37,441 nucleotides of DNA from an uncultured Oscillospiraceae bacterium (GTDB taxonomy: Bacteria > Bacillota > Clostridia > Oscillospirales > Oscillospiraceae): contig CAJOIC010000008.1 in the NCBI GenBank assembly GCA_905234625.1, forward strand, positions 1 through 37,441, given 5' to 3'. Shown piece by piece: positions 31,240-37,441 of this stretch (within the stretch, counting starts at the first letter, position 1; each line of letters starts with the position of its first letter). Both the position numbers and the translations under genes were made by a program. The notes under the pieces are model-generated. The model made no database searches and was not told where the DNA came from. It saw nothing but the letters and a program-made list of their open reading frames with translations.

Positions 31240-31857
31240 TCAGCAGTACCTCCCATATACATCGGCGTAGACCTTCTCCGCACGTTTCCAGTATTCCTCC
31301 ATGAGGGAGTCCACCTCGCGGTTTATCTCCTCCGCGTAGTCCCGGCGCTTCATGAGCCGGGTGTTCACCTTCACGTTGATGGCCGCGCCGTACATGGCGC
31401 CCCAAGCCAGCACCGCGCCTGTGGCGGCGTCGGAGGCTGCCATGACGGAGCCCCTGGCGGCGAAAGCCGCCTGCAGCTCGATGACCTCACAGCAAAGCCG
31501 CAGGATCCGCAGGGGGGAGTCCGCCGCCCGGCGCAGGCACGCCTCCAGGACGTCCTCCCGGTCCGGCGCGTCCTTGGGCAGGGCGTAGGCCCGGCTCAGC
31601 GGTTCGAAGGCGACGGCGTCCTCGTCCACGGCCAGGATCAGCTGCCGGCTCAGGACCTGGGCCTTCTCGGTGAGGAGGATCATCTCCGGCTCCACGTCGG
31701 CGTATTTCTTTTTCCCTACGGTGAGGTTCCCTACCATGGCCCCCAGGGCCGCGCCGAGAGCTCCCGCGAGAGCCGAGGCGCCCCCGCCGCCGGGGACGGC
31801 GTCCCCCGAGGCGAGACGTGCGGTGAATTGCGATAAAGTCATATCTTTGAAGTCCAT
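31240..31857 (-). CDS. FchA-like methenyl-THF cyclohydrolase / cyclodeaminase family protein
   Basis: 205 residues from the ATG at 31855-31857 with GGGAGA upstream. The start MDFKDMTLSQFTARLASGDA and the PGGGGASALAGALGAALGAM motif are the hallmark of the formiminotransferase-cyclodeaminase (FTCD_C/FchA) fold; VGNLTVGKKKYADVE also fits. In clostridia FchA converts 5,10-methenyl-THF to 10-formyl-THF; the same fold is used in histidine breakdown as cyclodeaminase. Placement one base ahead of folD makes the cyclohydrolase role likelier. It has a clear promoter upstream. Confidence 0.9.
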   Translation of the reverse strand: MDFKDMTLSQFTARLASGDAVPGGGGASALAGALGAALGAMVGNLTVGKKKYADVEPEMILLTEKAQVLSRQLILAVDEDAVAFEPLSRAYALPKDAPDREDVLEACLRRAADSPLRILRLCCEVIELQAAFAARGSVMAASDAATGAVLAWGAMYGAAINVKVNTRLMKRRDYAEEINREVDSLMEEYWKRAEKVYADVYGRYC

Positions 31858-31892
31858 GACCGTTCTCCCGGTTGTCATAATTTTCTATTATG

Positions 31893-31921
31893 ATTATAGC
31901 ACACAGAAATCGTCTTGAAAA
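31893..31921 (-). promoter_or_regulatory. Promoter of the fchA-folD pair
   Basis: On the minus strand TTTTCA (31916-31921), 17 bp and a perfect TATAAT (31893-31898), about 35 bp before the ATG. Confidence 0.65.
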
Positions 31922-31956
31922 TGCCTTTGACAATTAATTAATTCACCTCCAAACGG

Positions 31957-31985
31957 TTGCAAATCCCGGGATGGCATGGTACAAT
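31957..31985 (+). promoter_or_regulatory. Upstream promoter (P1) of the acyl-CoA cluster
   Basis: TTGCAA (31957-31962), 17 bp and TACAAT (31980-31985). Confidence 0.62.
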
Positions 31986-31997
31986 TTAACCAAGCTG

Positions 31998-32011
31998 TTT
32001 AGCTAACTAAC
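31998..32011. promoter_or_regulatory. TTAGCTAACTAA motif between tandem promoters
   Basis: TTAGCTAA is a perfect 8-bp palindrome (from 31999), followed directly by CTAA; it lies between the two promoters and is a candidate operator. Confidence 0.35.
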
Positions 32012-32028
32012 CTGTGAATATTTGTTAC

Positions 32029-32057
32029 TTGTGTTAATCGTAAATCTCTGGTATCAT
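32029..32057 (+). promoter_or_regulatory. Downstream promoter (P2) of the acyl-CoA cluster
   Basis: TTGTGT (32029-32034), 17 bp and TATCAT (32052-32057), 40 bp before the SDR start. Confidence 0.6.
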
Positions 32058-32097
32058 ACAAATATATGAGAAATACACAGAAGTGAGGTGCCTAGAA

Positions 32098-32883
32098 ATG
32101 AACATTCCCAGCTATGAACTGACCGGAAAGGTCGCTATCATCACCGGCTCCACCCGCGGCATCGGCCGCGCCATCGCCGTCACCATGGGCAAGCTCGGCG
32201 CGAAGGTCGTCATCACCGGCCGCAAGCAGCCCGCCTGCGATCAGGCTGTCGAGGAGCTCGCCGCCGACGGCATCGAGGCTCTGGGCGTCGCCTGCGAGGT
32301 GACGAAGGCCGAGGACCGCGCCGCCCTCATCCAGAAGACCGTGGAGAAGTTCGGCCGGGTCGATATCCTGGTGAACAACGCCGGTCTCGGCGGTCAGCCC
32401 AAGAAGATGATCGACATGGACGAGCAGTACTTCGACAACTACGTCGACGCTGACCTCAAGGGCCTGTACTTCATGAGCCAGCTGGCCGCCCAGCAGATGA
32501 AGGCCCAGGGCCGCGAGGGGGCCGAGAATCCCTACCGTATCATCAACCTCGCCTCCGCCGCCGGTATCAAGGCGCCCATCGGCGATACCGTGTACGGCTC
32601 CTGCAAGGCCGCCGTCGCCCACCTGACCCGCATCATGGCCAACGAGCTGGCCCGCTTCGGCATCCTCTGCAACTCCGTCGCTCCCGGTTATGTCCTCACC
32701 GATATGACCAAGGACGTCATGGCCGACGAGAAGAACGTCGCCGCCGTCACCCGCATGATCTCCGTCCGCCGCTATGCTCAGCCCGAGGAGATCGCCTCCG
32801 TTATCGCGTTCCTGGCCTCCGACGCGGCCGGATATGTCACCGGCGTCCTGATCCCTGTGGACGGCGGCATGACGATCAATTAA
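32098..32883 (+). CDS. SDR-family NAD(P)-dependent oxidoreductase 1
   Basis: 261 residues, classical short-chain dehydrogenase size. The cofactor motif TGSTRGIG is at 16-23, NNAG lies near 90, and the catalytic Ser153, Tyr166 and Lys170 are in place (INLASAAG, VYGSCKAA). The residue after the second strand is Arg (ITGRKQ), which with the Thr-Arg in the Gly-rich motif suggests NADP use, though this is not certain. GTGAGGTG precedes the ATG. It begins an acyl-CoA cluster with a 4-hydroxybutyryl-CoA dehydratase-like enzyme, so a role in reducing or oxidising a hydroxy- or keto-acid (for example succinate semialdehyde/4-hydroxybutyrate) is possible but not shown. Codon use is strongly biased to C-ending codons, a mark of high expression. 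Confidence 0.88.
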   Translation: MNIPSYELTGKVAIITGSTRGIGRAIAVTMGKLGAKVVITGRKQPACDQAVEELAADGIEALGVACEVTKAEDRAALIQKTVEKFGRVDILVNNAGLGGQPKKMIDMDEQYFDNYVDADLKGLYFMSQLAAQQMKAQGREGAENPYRIINLASAAGIKAPIGDTVYGSCKAAVAHLTRIMANELARFGILCNSVAPGYVLTDMTKDVMADEKNVAAVTRMISVRRYAQPEEIASVIAFLASDAAGYVTGVLIPVDGGMTIN

Positions 32884-33021
32884 AACTGCGAAATTCATTT
32901 CGCAGTTTTAGCACTCGCGCTTATCGCAGCGGGTTTGTCGCCCGCTTTGGTCGGCGCGAGAGGCTCGCCCAGGCTCGCCTTATGGTGTTTTTGCTGCGGC
33001 GAAGCCATACCAAAAACGATT
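32882..33021 (+). repeat. Structured intergenic element, copy A
   Basis: About 140 nt with successive pairings: a 12-bp hairpin (32882-32893 with 32898-32909), an outer CTCGCGC/GCGCGAG helix (32914-32920 with 32954-32960) enclosing an AGCGGG/CCCGCT hairpin (32928-32933 with 32941-32946), a direct repeat GGCTCGCC, and a last helix GTTTTTG/CAAAAAC (32987-32993 with 33011-33017). An inverted copy lies at 35648-35782. The first hairpin alone could act as a terminator or attenuator. Confidence 0.85.
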
Positions 33022-33048
33022 CCCCGTCTGTAAAGGAGGAAGATCCCG

Positions 33049-34677
33049 ATGCCCGAGAAATACATTGGTACATATGAGCAGTACAAGGCCCGGCTGCTCG
33101 CCATGAAGCCGAATGTCTACCTGCACGGCAAGAAGGTGGACCGCTCGAACGGCAAGGAGGGCGCCGAGCGTGACCTGGCCGACTGGATCGTGGGCGGCAC
33201 CTACGTCATGAAGCAGTGCTACGACACCGCGAACGATCCCCGTTATGAGGACGTGTGCGTTGCCGAGTCAAACATCCCCGGCATGGAGGGAGCCCTCATC
33301 AACCGCTCCACCAACATCCATCACAGCCGTGAGGATCTGCTGAAGAAGCAGCTCATGACCCGCCTGATCTGCCACCGCGTTGGCGGCTGCATGCAGCGCT
33401 GTATGGGCTCCGATGCCCTGAACGCCCTGTATTCCGTGACGTTCGACTGCGACGAGGCCTGCGGCACCGAGTATCATCAGCGCCTGCTCAAGTACATCGC
33501 CTACTGCCAGAAAAACGACCTCATCTGCAACTGTGCCCAGACCGACGTCAAGGGTTCGAGAAACCCCAAGTACAAGCGCGCTCACATGCAGCCCGACCCC
33601 GACCAGTTCTTCCATGTCGTTGAGAAGGATGTGGACGGCGTTGGCCTGGATGGAAAGCCCTGCAAGGGCATCATCGTCCGCGGCGCGAAGATCTGCAACT
33701 CCTGCGCCCCCTATGTGGATGAGATCATCGCCCTGCCGACCAAGTTCATGAGCCCGGACGATTCCGACTACGCCGTCGCCTTCGCCCTGCCCGCCGACTG
33801 GCCCGGCATCAAGCTCATGGCTCTGCCCGGACAGCACCACAAGAGAAAGCATCTCGAGGCTCCCTGGGCCAAGATCGGCGATGTGGAGTCCCTGACCGTG
33901 TTCGACGACGTGTTCGTGCCCTATGAGCGCGTGTTCATGTGCGGCCGCGACAACGAGGGCGTCTGCCGCTACGCCGGCTACCTCGCCCTGATGTTCGCCC
34001 ACTATCATCGCCACTCCTACACCGGCTGCAAGACCGCCGTGTCCGAGGTCATTGCCTCCCAGGCCGCTCTCGTCGCCGATGTGAACGACATCGCGAAGGA
34101 GTCCCACGTCCGCTCCAAGCTCTGCGACATCATCCAGACCGCCGAGCTCGTGTTCGCCGCCGGTCAGCAGTCCGCTCACCGCGCCGTGGAGTTCCCCTCC
34201 GGTCAGTGGGTCCCCGACGAGATCCTCACGAACGCCGGACGCCGTCTTGCCGGTCACAACATCTATCACGAGTACGAGATCCTCGCCGACCTCTGCGGCG
34301 GCGTGTGCGCTTCCCTTCCCACCGAGGAGAACTTCTTCATGGAAGAGGACAATGTCGGCGCTCTGTGCAACAAGTACATCGTCCGCAACCCGGCCTACTC
34401 CGCCGAGGATACCCATCGCGTCATGCGCATGATGGAAGACAAGCTCTGCGACGCCTTCGAGGGCGCACAGGCCGTGGCCGGCGTCCATGGCGGCGGCTCC
34501 CCCCTGATGGAGGAGATCACCCTCATGAGCCGCTACGATCTCGAGGAGCTCAAGAAGATCGCCAAGTACCTCGCCGGCCTGCCCGGCTATGAGGAGTGCC
34601 CGCGCTACGAGCGCGCCACCAACACGCCGCGCGCCATGCTGGCCCGCTTCGACGCTCTCAAGGCGAAGAAGGCGTAA
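33049..34677 (+). CDS. 4-hydroxybutyryl-CoA dehydratase-like flavin/[4Fe-4S] enzyme
   Basis: 542 residues; AbfD of Clostridium aminobutyricum has 490. The family (HpaB fold with FAD and a [4Fe-4S] cluster) dehydrates 4-hydroxybutyryl-CoA to crotonyl-CoA. All four cluster ligands are present: Cys114 and Cys118 (GGCMQRCMGSDALN), and His320 and Cys327 in HRHSYTGCK, where Tyr324 and Lys328 match AbfD Tyr296 and Lys300. Thr165 and Glu280 match AbfD Thr190 and Glu257. The AbfD base Glu455, which precedes SMHGAGSP, seems replaced by Ala477 (AVAGVHGGGSP). A strong AAAGGAGG precedes the ATG. Genes for SDR, crotonase and 3-hydroxyacyl-CoA dehydrogenase flank it. The reaction may therefore differ from the classical one. 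Confidence 0.88.
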   Translation: MPEKYIGTYEQYKARLLAMKPNVYLHGKKVDRSNGKEGAERDLADWIVGGTYVMKQCYDTANDPRYEDVCVAESNIPGMEGALINRSTNIHHSREDLLKKQLMTRLICHRVGGCMQRCMGSDALNALYSVTFDCDEACGTEYHQRLLKYIAYCQKNDLICNCAQTDVKGSRNPKYKRAHMQPDPDQFFHVVEKDVDGVGLDGKPCKGIIVRGAKICNSCAPYVDEIIALPTKFMSPDDSDYAVAFALPADWPGIKLMALPGQHHKRKHLEAPWAKIGDVESLTVFDDVFVPYERVFMCGRDNEGVCRYAGYLALMFAHYHRHSYTGCKTAVSEVIASQAALVADVNDIAKESHVRSKLCDIIQTAELVFAAGQQSAHRAVEFPSGQWVPDEILTNAGRRLAGHNIYHEYEILADLCGGVCASLPTEENFFMEEDNVGALCNKYIVRNPAYSAEDTHRVMRMMEDKLCDAFEGAQAVAGVHGGGSPLMEEITLMSRYDLEELKKIAKYLAGLPGYEECPRYERATNTPRAMLARFDALKAKKA

Positions 34678-34692
34678 TCAAAAACACATTCT

Positions 34693-34723
34693 CAAAGGCG
34701 GGGATTCATCCCCGCCCTTGAGG
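34693..34723 (+). terminator. Hairpin after the dehydratase gene
   Basis: A GC-rich 8-bp stem (GGCGGGGA with TCCCCGCC) with CTCAA/TTGAG extensions, followed by GCTTGTTTTATAAG. It may terminate or attenuate transcription before the second SDR. Confidence 0.7.
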
Positions 34724-34786
34724 CTTGTTTTATAAGAGTTTGACTCTCAGACATTACTAAGAAGCATTAAAAGGAGAATGGCATCC

Positions 34787-35644
34787 ATGGCACACATGAA
34801 CCGCAAAATGGGCATCCCGTCCTTTGACCTGACCGGCAAGACAGCCATCATCACCGGCGGCACCCAGGGTCTGGGCTTCGGCATGGCCTGCGCGCTGGCC
34901 GCTTACGGCTGCAACGTGGTCATCACCGCCCGTACCGCCGCCAAGGTGGAGGACGCTGTGGCCGACCTGAACGAGAACTACTGCAAGGGCGGACGGGCCC
35001 TGGGCATCCCCGCCGACTCCTCTCAGATGGAGCAGGTGCAGATGGTCATCGACGAGACCGTCAAGGAGTTCGGCGAGCTGAACATCCTCATCAACAACGC
35101 TGGTATCTCCGGTCCCACCGCGCTGATCGTGGAGACCCGCGAGGGCCGTCCCGAGTACACCGTCTCCGACTTTGAGAAGGTCATCGCCACGAACCTGACC
35201 GGCACGTTCATGTTCTGCCAGGCCGCGGCCCGTCAGATGATCAAGCAGAACGCTACCAATGGCAAGAAGGGCGGCCGCATCATCATCACCGCCTCCGTCG
35301 GCGGCCTCATCGGCGGCAAGGGCGTCGTGGCCTACGGCGCGTCCAAGGCTGCCTGCCTGAGCCTGGCCCGCACCATGGCCAACAACTTCGGCCGTGAGAA
35401 CATCACCTGCAACTGCATCTGCCCGGGCTATGTGGTCACCCCGCTGAATGAGAAGTTCTTCATCGACGAGAACGGCAACCAGACCGACTACTACAAGCAG
35501 CAGTCCAAGGCTACCTCCGTCCGCCGCCTCGGCACCATCGAGGAGATCTCCGGTCCCGTCCTGGCTATGTGCTCCGATTCCTTCAGCTACATGACCGGCA
35601 CCTATATCCTCTGCGACGGCGGGCAAAGTATACCTGCTGAGTAA
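34787..35644 (+). CDS. SDR-family NAD(P)-dependent oxidoreductase 2
   Basis: 285 residues from the ATG at 34787; another ATG at 34778 is only one base after AAGGAG, so the second, with ten bases of spacing, is preferred. TGGTQGLG is at 23-30, NNAG near 98, and the catalytic residues are Ser170, Tyr183 and Lys187 (ITASVGG, VAYGASKAA). The protein shares about the same start (IPSFDLTGKTAIITGGTQG) as SDR 1 (IPSYELTGKVAIITGSTRG), so the two are probably ancient paralogs, but SDR 2 has insertions of about 20 residues. It lies between the dehydratase and copy B of the structured element. Substrate unknown; it may act on a hydroxyacid linked to the acyl-CoA pathway. Confidence 0.87.
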   Translation: MAHMNRKMGIPSFDLTGKTAIITGGTQGLGFGMACALAAYGCNVVITARTAAKVEDAVADLNENYCKGGRALGIPADSSQMEQVQMVIDETVKEFGELNILINNAGISGPTALIVETREGRPEYTVSDFEKVIATNLTGTFMFCQAAARQMIKQNATNGKKGGRIIITASVGGLIGGKGVVAYGASKAACLSLARTMANNFGRENITCNCICPGYVVTPLNEKFFIDENGNQTDYYKQQSKATSVRRLGTIEEISGPVLAMCSDSFSYMTGTYILCDGGQSIPAE

Positions 35645-35647
35645 ATG

Positions 35648-35782
35648 AATCGTTTTTGAGGCAGCTTTGCCGCCTCAAAAACGCCCTGAGGCGAGCTTGG
35701 CGAGCCCTCGCGCCGACCAAAGCGGGCCTTGGCCCGCTGCGATAAGCGCGAGTCTCAAATTGCGAAACCTGTTTCGCAATTT
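35648..35782 (-). repeat. Structured intergenic element, copy B (inverted relative to copy A)
   Basis: Read on the minus strand it repeats copy A in the same order: a 12-bp hairpin (35757-35768 with 35771-35782), a CTCGCGC/GCGCGAG helix (35707-35713 with 35746-35752) around an AGCGGGCC/GGCCCGCT hairpin (35721-35728 with 35731-35738), and a 12-bp helix with CGTTTTTGAGGC/GCCTCAAAAACG (35651-35662 with 35672-35683). Blocks such as ACTCGCGCTTATCGCAGCGG are identical to copy A, whereas hairpin arms differ while keeping pairing. Confidence 0.85.
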
Positions 35783-35808
35783 ATCTTTGAAAGGAGACGT
35801 GACACCCC

Positions 35809-36735
35809 ATGCACAAGGAATATGAAAATGCCATTCTCGACATCACCGAGGAGGGCATCGCTACCATTACCCTGAACCGCCCCAAGGCCCTCAACGCCCT
35901 CTGCGGCGAGATCAACCGCGACATGATGGCGGGCATCCAGGAGGTCCTGGCCGATCCCACCGTCCGCGTCCTCATCATGACCGGCTCCGCCCGGGCCTTT
36001 GCCGCCGGCGCGGACCTGAAGGAGATGCTGGAGGTCACGCCCCGCCAGGCGCGGGACATCTGCCAGCTGGCCAAGGACATCAACGAGCTTCTGGAGTCCA
36101 TGCCCATCCCCACCATCGCGGCCGTGGGCGGCTTCGCCTTTGGCGGCGGCTTCGAGCTGGCGCTGGCGTGCGACTTCCGCGTGGGCGGTCCCCGGACCAC
36201 CGTGTCCTTCCCCGAGGCCGGTCTCGGTATCATTCCCGGCGCCAACGGCATGATTCGCGCGGCCCATATCGTCGGTCCCTCCAAGGCCAAGGAGCTCTCC
36301 ATGCTCAACTCCATGGTCTCCGGTGAGGAGGCCTATCGCCTGGGTCTGCTCAACTGGTTCGTGAAGGCCGACGCCGAGCTGGACGCCGCCGCTGCCGCTG
36401 CCAAGAAGGCCCAGAAGGAAGCGAAGAAGTCCGGCGACGAGGCCGCTCTCGACGCCGCCAAGAAGGCCGCCAAGGCCGCCGAGGCCGCCGCGTCCCAGTC
36501 CGAGTACGACGCCATCTACGGCAAGGCCGTGGAGGTGGCGAAGCAGCTCTGCACCAAGCCCGCCAAGGCCCTTGAGAGCGTCAAGAAGGTCATCTATGAC
36601 GCGGTGAACGTGAACGCCCAGCAGGGCAAGCTGAGTGAGACCGCCGAGTTCTCGCTGCTGTTCAATACCCACGACCAGCGCGAGGGCATGACCGCCTTCG
36701 GCGAGAAGCGCCCCCCGGTCTATACCAACGACTGA
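35809..36735 (+). CDS. Enoyl-CoA hydratase (crotonase) with a Lys/Ala-rich insertion
   Basis: 308 residues; typical crotonases have about 260. The oxyanion-hole segment FAAGADLKEM and both catalytic glutamates are present: Glu116 (FGGGFELALACDF) and Glu136 (VSFPEAGLGIIPGANG). It hydrates crotonyl-CoA to 3-hydroxybutyryl-CoA in the cytoplasm. Between about 190 and 235 an extra segment rich in Ala and Lys (AAAAAKKAQKEAKKSG, later AAKKAAKAAEAAA) interrupts the C-terminal helical part; it probably forms a long helix. AAGGAG lies 12 bases before the ATG, rather far. The downstream neighbour is 3-hydroxybutyryl-CoA dehydrogenase, the next enzyme in the route to acetoacetyl-CoA. Confidence 0.92.
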   Translation: MHKEYENAILDITEEGIATITLNRPKALNALCGEINRDMMAGIQEVLADPTVRVLIMTGSARAFAAGADLKEMLEVTPRQARDICQLAKDINELLESMPIPTIAAVGGFAFGGGFELALACDFRVGGPRTTVSFPEAGLGIIPGANGMIRAAHIVGPSKAKELSMLNSMVSGEEAYRLGLLNWFVKADAELDAAAAAAKKAQKEAKKSGDEAALDAAKKAAKAAEAAASQSEYDAIYGKAVEVAKQLCTKPAKALESVKKVIYDAVNVNAQQGKLSETAEFSLLFNTHDQREGMTAFGEKRPPVYTND

Positions 36736-36787
36736 TCTGTCAGCAAATAACCCTTACATACAATAATTTAACAGGAGGATTCCACCA

Positions 36788-37441
36788 ATGATTCAGAAGA
36801 TCGCCATCCTTGGCCAGGGCTCCATGGGCTCCAGCATCACCCAGCACGCCGCTTCCTGCGGCTTCGAGGTCATTCTCTGGGGCCGCAACCCCGAGAAGGT
36901 CGCCGCCGCCGTCGCGAAGATCGGCGCCGCCTACGACAAGCAGATCAAGAAGAACCTCGAGAAGGGCAAGATCAACGCCGAGCAGGCCGCTGCCGCCCAG
37001 GCTGATGCCGACGCCGCCAAGGCCCGCATCACCGGCACCTCTAACTGGGATGATATCGCTGCCGCCGATCTGGTCATCGAGGCTATTTCCGAGGATCCCG
37101 AGCTGAAGAAGGAGACCTTCAAGAAGCTCGAGGCCATCTGCAAGCCCGACGCCATCCTGGCCACCAACACCAGCTCCATCTCCATCACCGAGATCGCTAC
37201 CGCCATCAGCACCCCCGAGCGCTTCATCGGCATGCACTTCTTCAACCCCGTTCCCCTCATGAAGCTCGTTGAGATCATCAACGGCGAGAAGACCTCCGAG
37301 GCCACCTACGAGGCCGTCAAGGACTTCTGCGACAACGGTCTGAAGAAGATCTCCGTCAAGGTCAAGGACGCCCCCGGCTTCATCGTCAACCGCGTCCTGT
37401 TCGCCTACTTCCTGGAGTGCATCCACATCTATGAGGACGGC
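36788..37441 (+). CDS. hbd: 3-hydroxybutyryl-CoA dehydrogenase, cut by the window edge
   Basis: The frame is open from the ATG at 36788 (AACAGGAGGA upstream) to the end, 218 codons; the usual length is about 280-290. The NAD-binding start MIQKIAILGQGSMGSSI has the GxGxMG fingerprint. ADLVIEAISEDPELKKETF, NTSSISITEIA and the catalytic HFFNPVPLMKLVEII (His-Phe-Phe-Asn-Pro) are standard, followed by DAPGFIVNRVLF. It oxidises 3-hydroxybutyryl-CoA to acetoacetyl-CoA, or the reverse during butyrate synthesis. A short Ala/Lys-rich stretch (residues 38-66) resembles the family's variable region. It lies 52 bp behind crotonase, probably in the same operon. Confidence 0.95.
   Translation, partial: MIQKIAILGQGSMGSSITQHAASCGFEVILWGRNPEKVAAAVAKIGAAYDKQIKKNLEKGKINAEQAAAAQADADAAKARITGTSNWDDIAAADLVIEAISEDPELKKETFKKLEAICKPDAILATNTSSISITEIATAISTPERFIGMHFFNPVPLMKLVEIINGEKTSEATYEAVKDFCDNGLKKISVKVKDAPGFIVNRVLFAYFLECIHIYEDG

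Noticed and set aside
32882-35782. The inverted repeats as ends of a composite transposon
   Set aside because: The segment between them holds only metabolic genes of the same operon style, no transposase, and no target-site duplication was seen; the copies also differ at many paired positions.

Overview
This looks like a chromosomal segment of a GC-rich, anaerobic, low-oxygen-adapted Firmicute of the Clostridia, most likely a gut Oscillospiraceae relative. The assignment is an inference from gene content: a selenium-dependent molybdenum hydroxylase maturation set, a 4-hydroxybutyryl-CoA dehydratase-like enzyme next to crotonase and 3-hydroxybutyryl-CoA dehydrogenase, a sortase-type PKTG surface protein, AGGAGG-type ribosome binding sites and Gram-positive sigma-A promoters (many match -35/-10 with exact 17-bp spacers). 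No rRNA, tRNA, CRISPR array, phage or insertion sequence was seen.

Layout. 1-7000: a secreted protein cut by the window edge, a CarD/CdnL regulator, a hotdog thioesterase, a membrane-anchored DUF4015 glycosidase-like protein, a PKTG cell-wall protein, and a large regulator with two HTH-like regions. 7000-21800: a selenium/molybdenum hydroxylase island. A minus-strand unit (EF2568-type cysteine desulfurase, azlC, azlD) diverges from a plus-strand operon (DUF3343, yqeC, yqeB, selD, LysR). Next come yedE plus a tusA-like gene, a fused Fe-S/molybdopterin hydroxylase, a MocA-like nucleotidyltransferase on the opposite strand, and a second, three-subunit hydroxylase (molybdopterin, FAD and Fe-S subunits). 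The known model for this gene set is that desulfurase-derived selenium passes via carriers and SelD selenophosphate into a labile selenium ligand of the Mo centre, without selenocysteine. No in-frame UGA interrupts any gene of the island.

21900-30000: a VanY-type D,D-carboxypeptidase followed by the first of two long paralogous secreted beta-helix-like proteins. A sodium:solute symporter and a cytidylate-kinase-like gene lie on the other strand between the two paralogs. Both paralogs and the protein at the window start share a signal peptide type and Ser-Gly-Glu linkers; the second paralog and the window-start protein may also share a small helical domain. 30100-31860: a small unknown protein and an fchA-folD folate pair, in which folD carries a frameshift. 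31950-37441: a strongly expressed-looking acyl-CoA cluster: SDR, 4-hydroxybutyryl-CoA dehydratase-like, SDR, crotonase, 3-hydroxybutyryl-CoA dehydrogenase (cut by the edge). If the dehydratase acts as its family does, these would convert a 4-hydroxyacyl-CoA through crotonyl-CoA to acetoacetyl-CoA.

The most unusual items are: a ~135-140 nt structured element present twice in opposite orientations in the acyl-CoA cluster, with base-paired arms that differ in sequence but keep pairing; a dehydratase that keeps all Fe-S ligands but seems to lack the family's essential Glu; and the paired secreted proteins with their shared linkers.
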